52,008 nucleotides of DNA, from the NCBI GenBank assembly GCA_017555845.1, contig JAFZFO010000068.1, positions 1 through 52,008 of the forward strand, in the 5' to 3' direction. This document shows, piece by piece, positions 42,460 to 49,934 of the stretch. Below the pieces are notes generated by a model, which was not told the origin of the DNA, made no database searches, and worked only from the letters and a program-made list of their open reading frames with translations. The position numbers were made by a program, and so were the translations under genes. The stretch's first letter is position 1. Every line of letters begins with the position of its first letter. Origin of the DNA: Bacteroidaceae bacterium. Its GTDB lineage: Bacteria > Bacteroidota > Bacteroidia > Bacteroidales > Bacteroidaceae.

Positions 42460-45309
42460 TCACTCCTCCGTATTGTTTTTATTGTCCACGTCCTCATTGC
42501 CATAGTCTGGCTCATCGAGCGTGTATCCGTCTATCTCAACCTCCGGTATTGCAAGGAAGTTCTTTTCGTAGAACTCGGTGTAGTCATCGAATGTGTAGTA
42601 TTGTAACAACAAATCAAGATTGCTCTTTGATATCACGAATGTGTTTATTCCTTCGAGCAACTTAGCAGTCTCGGCGTTGCCGAACAGTCTCTTGCGGTAC
42701 AGGAATGCCTCGTCAAAGTTCAAGAACTCCTTTATCTCGAGCAACGTTACCTCGGTAAGTACCTCGAATGTCATCTCGAAGTTCCTTACCATATAGCGCG
42801 AGAAGTTGTAGCGTGCCATCTCGAACAGCAGGCGCTTCTCATCAAGTGAACCATTCTGGAATGCCAACACAAAATAGTGGGGCTCGTTACGCACTGTACT
42901 GAACTGCGGTATGCTGTCCTCGCCGTATCTGATGGTTCCGTCGGCCTTGCGGTCCCATATCGATGTCGATATGCCGCTGTGCAGCAGTCGGCCCTCCTTT
43001 ATTCCGGTGCTTATTCCTGCCGCCATCTTGCTGATGCTGTCGCTTGAATAGGTAGTCATCAGCTGTTCAAGTGCCTCAAGTGCCTCCTCCTGGCGGCCGC
43101 TGTACAGCTTTGCCATGGCATCAATAAACATGAAACGTGCACGGTGGCTACCTTGTGGGTACTTCTCGGCACTATATATGTTCTCGGAAATCACATCGTC
43201 ATACTCCTCATTTGTATAATGACCGTATGCCTTTACGTAAATGGAGTCTTCCTTGTGCTTTCGTGCGGCAGCGCTCTCAAAGAAATCGGGCTGCTGTATC
43301 TGCTTTGTCATTGTACTGTCGGGGTAGCCCGCAATGAGCAGGTTCTTGTAATATGCCGCCTTTTCGGGTTCATCCCAGCGCGAGCATGCAAGGAACAGTT
43401 GGTAGTACGTGTCGGCAAGGCGCTCATATTCGGGGTATTCGTTGACCACTCTTTCAAGATATGATATGGCCAGGCGCTTCTCGTTGACATCATCCTTGAA
43501 TCGTACTCCCGATTCGAACAGCGCATCACGCAAAGCCTTGTGCGCCTCATCCTTCTCCTCCTGGGTATGTGGAATATGCTGGGTGTAGTATTCGCGTGTC
43601 GTCGGGTCGGTCGAGAGGGCAGCTTCGGTCATTTCCGCTCCAATGTCTGCCATTGCTGTGCTGTCTGGTAAAGCCATAGTGCTGTCCGTGTCAAGGCTGT
43701 CCATTGCAATGCTGTCCATGGCAAGTTCTTCGCCCATCAATGATGAGATGGTGTTGCTGAAACGCCAATAGTCCTTCAACTCCCTGTTACCCCATCTCTG
43801 CCTGAAGGCATTCACGCCCTGTGACACCAGTTGTGGGTTGTAGAAATACCACATTTGCCTGTCGCTCTGGTTGTTGTCAATTGTCATAGCTGCATTTGCG
43901 CCGGCCTGGTCAAGTTCGCTGCTCTCGCCGTTCTCACGTGCCAGTTTCTTCTCCTCTTTCTTTCTCAACTCCTCAAGGCGCTTTGCCTCCTCAATGAGTC
44001 CGTCAATTATAGGGTTCAGCTCTTCGGGGGGCAATGTTGCCCAATAGAGCAGCTCATCCTCCTTCTCAACGATGTCGGTATATTGTATCACGCCTGCAAG
44101 TGCCTCGCTACGGAACTTCACCTCCTCAAAGTGTTGGTTCTCCTCGTTGAGCATCGACAGTGCCTTGCTGTAGTTGTCGTGCGCCTTTGAGAACTTCTCT
44201 TTTTCCCAATAGAGCTTTGCAAGCGACAGGTGCAGCATTCCTGTACCATATCCGCTTGTCGATCCTGTTGCAACACCTGTCTCGTAGGCCTTAATGGCCT
44301 CGGTGGTGTCCTTGTTGCTCAGGTGCAGGTTGCCAATGGCATAATATATCTGTGCCTGATAATCGGTATTCTTGTCCGATTTTGCCATGCGCTTGAGCTT
44401 GCGCAGTGTCTTCTTGTGGTTGCCGTCAGTCGCCATCTCGGTCTGGCGTATGCGTGCGTTGAACTCAAACTCATAGGGTGGGCTTTGCGAAATGGTCTTG
44501 CCAAAGCTCTTGTAGGCCTCCTCCTTGTTGCCGGCTTCGGCATACAACTGTCCAAGCAGATAGTGTTCGCGTGCCTTGTCAAGCGGTGTCTGGCCTTTGC
44601 GCTTCAGTGCTGTCCTGATATATGGGATTGCCTCCTCGCCGCGTTCCTGCTTCAGCAACAGATTGGCCTTTGCCACGGCAAAATCCTTCTGTAACATTTC
44701 GGGTACAGTGTCGCGCTGCACACGCTGCAAGAGGTCCTCGGCTTCGTACAGCCACTCCATCTCGGCATAACATTTTGCCAATCCAATGCGTGCCTGTGCA
44801 ACGATATCCGGGTCGTTCTCATACAGTCGGGAGATGTAGATGAATGTACTGGCTGCCTCGGCGAATTCTCCTTTCTGGAATTGTGAGTTTGCCATGAGGA
44901 ACCATGCCTTCCAAAGGAATGGGTTGAACTCCTTCTGTGAATAGAAAAGTTTCTTTTTCTGCGACAGTTTCTTGCCCGCCGGCTTCTTGGGACGTCTCTT
45001 GATTGAGTGGTTCTTGATTGCCTTCTGCGATTTCTCTATCGCGCGGTCGTAGTTGCTGGCGCCGGTTTTCTGTGTCTCCTTGTCGCTTATGATGAGCAGT
45101 GGCAGTTGCTCAAGGTAGTTGTCCTTGTGCCCTGTCTTCTGCGCTTTCAACGCCTGGTTATATGCCACATTGCCGTTGTAGTATGTGTTGTATCTGGCAG
45201 TAAGGGCATGATACATTCGCGTTGATGCGGTGTTCTTCCTTCTGCTGGCACAACTGCAAAGACCTGCGATGATGAATGCGATGAATATGTAGTATATGAC
45301 TCTGCGCAC
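42460..45309 (-). CDS. porW: PorW/SprE-type TPR lipoprotein
   Basis: Outer-membrane-attached lipoprotein with TPR repeats. In P. gingivalis (PorW) and Flavobacterium (SprE) it is needed for type IX secretion or gliding. It has 949 residues. The lipobox IIAGLCSCAS puts the lipid on Cys20. A conserved N-terminal block (RMYHALTARYNTYYNGNVAYNQAL) is followed by Lys-rich sequence near 105-125 and TPR-like units from about 130 to 400. An Asp/Ser/Met-rich low-complexity stretch lies near 540-585 (DSIAMDSLDTDSTMALPDS), and a second helical repeat region follows. It is next to porX, which is notable because the P. gingivalis genes are far apart. It can be a T9SS part or a conserved relic; no other T9SS gene is visible here. 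Confidence 0.85.
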   Translation of the reverse strand: MRRVIYYIFIAFIIAGLCSCASRRKNTASTRMYHALTARYNTYYNGNVAYNQALKAQKTGHKDNYLEQLPLLIISDKETQKTGASNYDRAIEKSQKAIKNHSIKRRPKKPAGKKLSQKKKLFYSQKEFNPFLWKAWFLMANSQFQKGEFAEAASTFIYISRLYENDPDIVAQARIGLAKCYAEMEWLYEAEDLLQRVQRDTVPEMLQKDFAVAKANLLLKQERGEEAIPYIRTALKRKGQTPLDKAREHYLLGQLYAEAGNKEEAYKSFGKTISQSPPYEFEFNARIRQTEMATDGNHKKTLRKLKRMAKSDKNTDYQAQIYYAIGNLHLSNKDTTEAIKAYETGVATGSTSGYGTGMLHLSLAKLYWEKEKFSKAHDNYSKALSMLNEENQHFEEVKFRSEALAGVIQYTDIVEKEDELLYWATLPPEELNPIIDGLIEEAKRLEELRKKEEKKLARENGESSELDQAGANAAMTIDNNQSDRQMWYFYNPQLVSQGVNAFRQRWGNRELKDYWRFSNTISSLMGEELAMDSIAMDSLDTDSTMALPDSTAMADIGAEMTEAALSTDPTTREYYTQHIPHTQEEKDEAHKALRDALFESGVRFKDDVNEKRLAISYLERVVNEYPEYERLADTYYQLFLACSRWDEPEKAAYYKNLLIAGYPDSTMTKQIQQPDFFESAAARKHKEDSIYVKAYGHYTNEEYDDVISENIYSAEKYPQGSHRARFMFIDAMAKLYSGRQEEALEALEQLMTTYSSDSISKMAAGISTGIKEGRLLHSGISTSIWDRKADGTIRYGEDSIPQFSTVRNEPHYFVLAFQNGSLDEKRLLFEMARYNFSRYMVRNFEMTFEVLTEVTLLEIKEFLNFDEAFLYRKRLFGNAETAKLLEGINTFVISKSNLDLLLQYYTFDDYTEFYEKNFLAIPEVEIDGYTLDEPDYGNEDVDNKNNTEE

Positions 45310-45328
45310 GCTCTTCTGTTTTGTGTCG

Positions 45329-45709
45329 TTATTGTAGCATCATCAGGATCTCATCCTTTATCACGCCCGGCAGCTCAATGCCGCGTGTCTCAATGCAATG
45401 TGCCCAGTTCTCTACCTCCTCTTCGCGCATTGTATAGAGTACCTGGCGGAACTCTTCAATGTCGGCCTCGGTGTACTCCTCTGCTTTCATCCCTTTGAAA
45501 CGGTCCAGCTCCTCATCATCAAAATATAGATTGACCGTGTCGTATCCTTTCTCGCAGTTGCTGTGCTTTCCGCAGCACACACCATTCTCGCCATCGTGAT
45601 GGTCGTGGCTCTCTTCGGTTGTTGGTGCGTTGCCATAGATTCGGCGCAGTATGAACATTCCGCCCGCGAGCAGAACGAATATTATTGCAAGTATGATGCT
45701 GCCTGACAT
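45329..45709 (-). CDS. Small membrane protein with His/Cys motif
   Basis: A 126-residue protein of unknown function. One N-terminal membrane helix (about residues 4-22) is followed by a positive stop (LRRIYG), a His/Asp cluster (HDHHDG, 35-40) and CCGKHSNC (45-52), which together look like a metal site. The rest is acidic and helical (YFDDEELDRFKGMKAEEYTEADIEEFRQ). Similar short proteins occur in Bacteroidales, sometimes labelled phospholipase without basis that I can see. It heads the operon with porW (19-base gap), porX, tsaE and ygiQ. Side of the membrane is uncertain; the positive-inside rule would place the His/Cys part in the cytoplasm. Confidence 0.75.
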   Translation of the reverse strand: MSGSIILAIIFVLLAGGMFILRRIYGNAPTTEESHDHHDGENGVCCGKHSNCEKGYDTVNLYFDDEELDRFKGMKAEEYTEADIEEFRQVLYTMREEEVENWAHCIETRGIELPGVIKDEILMMLQ

Positions 45710-45760
45710 GTTCCTGTAACAGTTTAAAACTTTGTTTTACGGTTAAAAATGCTATTGTTA

Positions 45761-45768
45761 CAAAGTTA
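45761..45768 (-). promoter_or_regulatory. -7 element for the porW-porX operon
   Basis: The minus strand reads TAACTTTG at 45768-45761, a full match to TAnnTTTG, giving a leader of about 45 bases before the ATG at 45709. No good -33 box is seen. Confidence 0.5.
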
Positions 45769-45945
45769 TGGAAATAAATCGAGCTTTTGCTATTATTGCA
45801 ATATATTTTTATATTTAATAACACATGCGAGGCCGTTCCTGTCTGTTCGCCGACCATTTTTGCCCGTTGACAAAATGTAAAATGATATTTTGGGCACTTT
45901 GCTTGAAAAAATGTCATTTTTAAGTAAAAAAAAGTGTCATTTGTG

Positions 45946-45975
45946 TTTGTGAAAAGAATAATAATTGTATCTTCG
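45946..45975 (+). promoter_or_regulatory. Promoter for the FKBP-lrp operon
   Basis: TTTG (45946-45949), an 18-base spacer and TATCTTCG (45968-45975) form a complete Bacteroidetes promoter. The leader of about 75 bases is A/T-rich before ATG 46057. Confidence 0.65.
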
Positions 45976-46056
45976 CCCAGCTCAACTTTGCAAAGTGTAT
46001 TAAAATGCTTTGTAACAAAATGACAGAAATTCATATAATAATATAAAAATAGTACA

Positions 46057-46641
46057 ATGGATAAATTTAGCTACGGCCTTGGAATGGGAATAGGCCAGAA
46101 TTTACTTTCAATGGGCGTCAAGGACATGAATGTCGAGGACTTCGTAAAGGGCCTCAAGGATGTGCTTACCGGCGCAAAGACCGAAATCTCACACTCTGAG
46201 GCACAGACTGTCGTTAACGACCATTTCCGCAAGTTGGCCGAGGAGGCTTATGAGCAGAACAAGGCAAGCGGCGAGGCGTTCCTTGCCAATAACGCAAAGA
46301 AAGAGGGTGTTGTCGTATTGCCAAGCGGTTTGCAGTATGAGGTAATCACTGAGGGTAACGGCAAGAAACCATCGGCAACCGACCGTGTACAGTGCCACTA
46401 TGAGGGTACACTCATCGACGGTACAATCTTCGACAGCTCAATCAAGCGTGGCGAGCCCGCAGTGTTCGGTGTAAACCAGGTTATCAAGGGTTGGGTCGAG
46501 GCTTTGCAGTTGATGCAGGAGGGCGCAAAATGGCGTCTTTACATCCCTTACGATATGGCATACGGCGAGCATGGTGCAGGTGAGATGATACCACCTTACA
46601 GTGCTCTTGTCTTCGATGTGGAGTTGATCAAGGTTCTCTGA
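46057..46641 (+). CDS. fklB: FKBP-type peptidyl-prolyl isomerase (FklB/Mip type)
   Basis: Prolyl isomerase with an N-terminal helical dimerisation domain (residues 1-85) and a C-terminal FKBP domain (about 95-194). It has 194 residues and no signal peptide, so it is probably cytoplasmic. The active-site residues are complete: VQCHYEGTLIDGTIFDSS, the Trp in VIKGWVEAL, and YIPYDMAYGEHGAGEMIPPYSALVFDVELIKV. It begins the operon, 9 bases before a second, degenerate FKBP gene. Confidence 0.94.
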   Translation: MDKFSYGLGMGIGQNLLSMGVKDMNVEDFVKGLKDVLTGAKTEISHSEAQTVVNDHFRKLAEEAYEQNKASGEAFLANNAKKEGVVVLPSGLQYEVITEGNGKKPSATDRVQCHYEGTLIDGTIFDSSIKRGEPAVFGVNQVIKGWVEALQLMQEGAKWRLYIPYDMAYGEHGAGEMIPPYSALVFDVELIKVL

Positions 46642-46650
46642 TAGATAACG

Positions 46651-47490
46651 ATGAAAAAACTGAAAAAGGCGTTTTGGTCAATAGCGGCAGGATTGTTGCT
46701 GTTCATGCCGATTGTACTGATGGAAAAGCGAGCAGCTTCAACTGCCGATGATGCCGCTACGGCTGCGGATGATTCGTTGTCCTATGCTGTCAGCCTCATC
46801 ATCGCGCGTGATCTGCCACGTGCAATTGAGGAACTGGATATATCCGATGAAGACCTCTCTGCCTTTGTCAAGGGGCTTGCCGATGCTTTTCCTGCCGACG
46901 GTTCGCCTTCTTCTGTAGCCTATGCCCATGGTGTTGTCATTGGTGCGACTGCCATGGAGATGCTTGAAGATGCCGAACGTGCCATTGCGCATAGCGACAC
47001 TACCAAGAAGGTAAACAAGCAGATGTTCCTTGAGGGCTTAAAGGCGACAGCTACCGGTGAGGGCCTTAAAATGACACTTCAGCAGGCCTATGATTATTAT
47101 AATGGTGTAGTCTTCCGCCATCCGAGCGAGGAGTTCATCGCAAGGAACAGAACCCGTAATGGTGTCATGACATTGCCATGTGGCGTGCAGGTAAAGATTG
47201 AACGTTTAGGCGATGGAGAGACAGCTACTTTGGGTAGCACTGTGGGCTACATCTATAAGGCTTCATATATCAATGGCAATACTGTTGAAAGTTCACGTGG
47301 TGAGGTTGTCGAGGCTGTCGTAGGCTCTTTGTTGCCAGGCTTGGCAGAGGTTGTGACCACATTGCCGGTGGGTACAAAATGTAAGGTCTACTTGCCATGG
47401 CAGCTTGCCTATGGTGAAAGAGGCAGCAACAAGGTTCCGCCATACAGTGCGCTTGTCTATGATATCGAAATTGTGAAAATTGTAAAGTGA
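46651..47490 (+). CDS. FKBP-like protein with degenerate active site
   Basis: A 279-residue paralogue of the preceding isomerase. It has an N-terminal hydrophobic segment (residues 9-24, AFWSIAAGLLLFMPIVL), which is a signal anchor or signal peptide, so it is placed in the envelope, unlike its neighbour. The dimerisation-like part repeats the layout of FklB (LSAFVKGLADAF; LQQAYDYYNGVVF). In the FKBP domain key positions have changed: the HYxG motif is IYKA, the FDSS motif is VESS and the active-site Trp is Leu (LLPGLAEV). The end, YGERGSNKVPPYSALVYDIEIVKI, is conserved. It is likely a chaperone or binding protein with weak or no isomerase activity. The lrp gene follows after 32 bases. Confidence 0.88.
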   Translation: MKKLKKAFWSIAAGLLLFMPIVLMEKRAASTADDAATAADDSLSYAVSLIIARDLPRAIEELDISDEDLSAFVKGLADAFPADGSPSSVAYAHGVVIGATAMEMLEDAERAIAHSDTTKKVNKQMFLEGLKATATGEGLKMTLQQAYDYYNGVVFRHPSEEFIARNRTRNGVMTLPCGVQVKIERLGDGETATLGSTVGYIYKASYINGNTVESSRGEVVEAVVGSLLPGLAEVVTTLPVGTKCKVYLPWQLAYGERGSNKVPPYSALVYDIEIVKIVK

Positions 47491-47522
47491 AAAACAAATA
47501 ACAACTTATAACTTACTATAAC

Positions 47523-47990
47523 ATGAAAAACTTAGAATGTAAAGTCGATGCACTCGACCTCAAGATATTGAGCATCATTTCTAAAGATGCCCGTATCCCA
47601 TTCCGCAATGTTGCTGAATTGTGTGGTGTTTCACGCGCAGCAATCCATTTGCGTGTACAGCACCTTATCGACATGGGCATAATCTCAGGCTCAAGCTACG
47701 AGATCGATGTACGCCGTCTTGGCTACAAGACATGTACATACATCGGTATCCGTCTTGAGCGTGGTTCAATGTACAAGGAGGTGGTAGAGCGCCTGCGTGA
47801 GATTCCCGAGGTGGTGGAGTGCTGCTACACAACCGGTCCATACTCAATCCTTGCGAAGATGTATTCGCACGACAATGAGCACCTCATGCAGTTGCTCAAT
47901 GGCCGTGTCCAGGAGATTCCCGGTGTCGTAAGCACCGAGACAATGATTGTGCTTGCTCACAGCATCAAGCGCAATATGCCAATGGAATAA
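47523..47990 (+). CDS. Lrp/AsnC-family transcriptional regulator
   Basis: DNA-binding regulator that usually senses amino acids. It has 155 residues. The N-terminal winged HTH reads LDLKILSIISKDARIPFRNVAELCGVSRAAIHLRVQHLIDMGII (about 12-55). The C-terminal RAM ligand domain spans about 68-150 with VVECCYTTGPYSILAKMY and IPGVVSTETMIVL. All parts are intact. It closes the FKBP operon and lies directly before the amidotransferase-dipeptidase gene. A role in peptide or amino acid response would suit that neighbour, but this is inference. Confidence 0.93.
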   Translation: MKNLECKVDALDLKILSIISKDARIPFRNVAELCGVSRAAIHLRVQHLIDMGIISGSSYEIDVRRLGYKTCTYIGIRLERGSMYKEVVERLREIPEVVECCYTTGPYSILAKMYSHDNEHLMQLLNGRVQEIPGVVSTETMIVLAHSIKRNMPME

Positions 47991-48014
47991 TTGAACACTC
48001 TTTGCCAAATCAAC

Positions 48015-48050
48015 AACACCCGTGTTTTTCATTAAGTGCGGGTGTTTTTT
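48015..48050 (+). terminator. Terminator after lrp
   Basis: Arms aacacccg (48015-48022) and cgggtgtt (48039-48046) enclose a 16-base loop and are followed by T-rich sequence. The next gene starts only 18 bases on, so its transcription must come from read-through or a promoter within lrp. Confidence 0.85.
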
Positions 48051-48067
48051 ATTTTTTTCATAACCTT

Positions 48068-49828
48068 ATGCCTGTAAATAAATTTGATGTTGAGGGTGAG
48101 TTTCATGCTTTGCATGGCCGTTATCCGCTTTGTGACCGTCGCCCGGTAATAGGTATCACTGCCAATTTTGCCGACGACAAGGCAACTCTTGCCCAGGCCT
48201 ATTACCGTTCCGTACTCGCTGCCGGTGGAGTGCCTTTACTCATACCTCCATATCCCGAACGCGAGGCATTGATGGAGACACTCTCGCATATTGATGCGTT
48301 GTTGCTCACAGGTGGTGCCGATATTGACCCGCGTTATATGGGCGAAGAACCTGACTATTCGTTGCTGCACAGCGTAAATCCGGCGCGCGACGAACAGGAG
48401 CTGCTCCTTGCCCGTCTTGCCGATGCCCGCTGTATGCCAATTCTTGGTATCTGCCGTGGTGTACAGGCTATTGCCACTGCGTTTGGTGGCTCGGTGCATC
48501 AGGATATGTATGCGGCCTTGGGTGCACAACTCCTTAATCATGACCAGGAACCGGTGGAGCGTGGCGTGGCAACGCACGATGTAGTGATTGTTCCGGATAG
48601 TCAGCTTTACCGTCTCTTTGGAAAAGAACATCTTGCCGTGAATACCTTCCACCATCAGTCTGTGAACCGTGTTCCTGCTGGTTTTGAGATTGTTGCTACC
48701 TCACCCGATGGTGTCATTGAGGGTATAGAGGCTGTTGACGGGCGCTGCATATTGGGCGTGCAGTGGCATCCTGAATCCTTTATTATGAACGGCGATGAAT
48801 CAATGATGCCGCTTTTCCGCTGGCTTGTTGATGAGGCTGCACTCTATCGTCGTGTTACAGAACTTCATGACCGTATACTGACCATAGATTCACATTGCGA
48901 CACTCCGATGCTCTCCGATACCGCCTACCGCCTTGACAAACGTGATGATGTTGCACTTGTCGACCTTCATAAGATGGCCGAGGGACTGCTCGATGCCACT
49001 ACAATGGTGGCATATATCCCGCAAGGAGCACGCGATGATGAGTCTTTGAAGCATGCCGCAGAGAAGGCCGATGCATTGCTCGGATGGGTTGCTGCCGGCG
49101 TTGCCGGGAATGCGGCGCACGTGGCATTGTGCAGTACTCATGATGGGCTTTATGAACTGAAAAGAGAGGGCAAGCGTGCAATTATGCTTGGTGTTGAAAA
49201 CGGATATGCCATAGGGCGCGACCTGTCGGCCATTGAGCGCTTGCGCAGCAAGGGTATCGTCTACATGACCCTTTGTCACAATGGCGATAATGATATCTGC
49301 GACTCGGCACGTGGTAATGCCGAGCATGGCGGCCTCAGTGCTTTCGGGCGTGAGGTGGTGCGCGAAATGAACCGAGTGGGAATGATGGTCGACCTCTCGC
49401 ACGCAGCCGAAAGTACCTTCTGGCAGGTGCTGGAGTGTAGTGAAAAACCTGTAGTCTGCTCACACTCATCGTGCCGCGCACTATGTGACCATCCGCGTAA
49501 CCTTACCGATGAACAGATGCGTGCGTTGGCGGCAAAAGACGGAGTTGTGCAGGTAACAATGTACAGCGGTTTTCTGCGCAAGGATGGCGAGGCTACGCTC
49601 AATGATTTCCTGTGTCATCTGCAACATGCTATAGACATTGCCGGCATTGACCACGTCGGCATTGGAACCGACTTTGACGGCGACGGAAAGGTCATTGGAT
49701 GCTCCTCGGCATCGCAGTTGCGCAACGTGACCCGCGAGCTTCTGCGCCGTGGCTTCAGTGCTGCCGATATTGAGAAAATATGGGGCGGAAACTGGCTGCG
49801 TGTAATGCGCCAGGTACAGGACGTATAA
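48068..49828 (+). CDS. Fusion: class I amidotransferase-like gamma-glutamyl hydrolase and M19 dipeptidase
   Basis: Two-domain enzyme, 586 residues from ATG 48068; an earlier ATG at 48002 would place the start inside the terminator and is rejected. Residues 25-260 match the PuuD-type peptidase C26 family, which cuts gamma-glutamyl amides: LLLTGGADIDPRY, nucleophile Cys129 in LGICRGVQ, and His234 and Glu236 in VQWHPES. Residues 265-586 match membrane dipeptidase (M19): His276 and Asp278 in DSHCDTP, Glu377 in GVENGY, His444 in DLSHAA, His466 in CSHSSCR and Asp535 in GTDFDG. Both active sites look complete. There is no signal peptide, so it is cytoplasmic. In series the domains would remove gamma-Glu and then split the remaining dipeptide, for example Cys-Gly from glutathione; this substrate is inferred. 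Confidence 0.9.
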   Translation: MPVNKFDVEGEFHALHGRYPLCDRRPVIGITANFADDKATLAQAYYRSVLAAGGVPLLIPPYPEREALMETLSHIDALLLTGGADIDPRYMGEEPDYSLLHSVNPARDEQELLLARLADARCMPILGICRGVQAIATAFGGSVHQDMYAALGAQLLNHDQEPVERGVATHDVVIVPDSQLYRLFGKEHLAVNTFHHQSVNRVPAGFEIVATSPDGVIEGIEAVDGRCILGVQWHPESFIMNGDESMMPLFRWLVDEAALYRRVTELHDRILTIDSHCDTPMLSDTAYRLDKRDDVALVDLHKMAEGLLDATTMVAYIPQGARDDESLKHAAEKADALLGWVAAGVAGNAAHVALCSTHDGLYELKREGKRAIMLGVENGYAIGRDLSAIERLRSKGIVYMTLCHNGDNDICDSARGNAEHGGLSAFGREVVREMNRVGMMVDLSHAAESTFWQVLECSEKPVVCSHSSCRALCDHPRNLTDEQMRALAAKDGVVQVTMYSGFLRKDGEATLNDFLCHLQHAIDIAGIDHVGIGTDFDGDGKVIGCSSASQLRNVTRELLRRGFSAADIEKIWGGNWLRVMRQVQDV

Positions 49829-49873
49829 AAGGAAATAAAAGCGTTTTTAGTGGCTAAAATAGAATAAAATCGC

Positions 49874-49881
49874 TATTTTTG
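49874..49881 (+). promoter_or_regulatory. -7 element for hsdR
   Basis: TATTTTTG matches TAnnTTTG and lies in the 106-base gap before hsdR, giving a leader of about 47 bases. The -33 box is unclear. Confidence 0.45.
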
Positions 49882-49934
49882 TAGAAGTTAGGTAGTATAT
49901 CTGCTGTTTTTAACTTCTGATAATTTGGAAATAT

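Larger units (their letters stand above)
45710..46056. other. Divergent intergenic region porW operon / fklB
   Basis: A 347-base AT-rich gap between divergent operons. It contains a minus-strand -7 element (45761-45768) and a plus-strand promoter (45946-45975). In the middle, around 45905-45945, two imperfect direct copies of a tgtcattt-containing block sit just upstream of the plus-strand promoter. A reading frame crossing it on the minus strand (45519-46034) is a shadow overlapping the 126-residue gene. Nothing else is evident. Confidence 0.65.

Noticed and set aside
48002-48067. Upstream extension of the amidotransferase-dipeptidase
   Set aside because: Covered by a rho-independent terminator; the encoded residues do not belong to the family.
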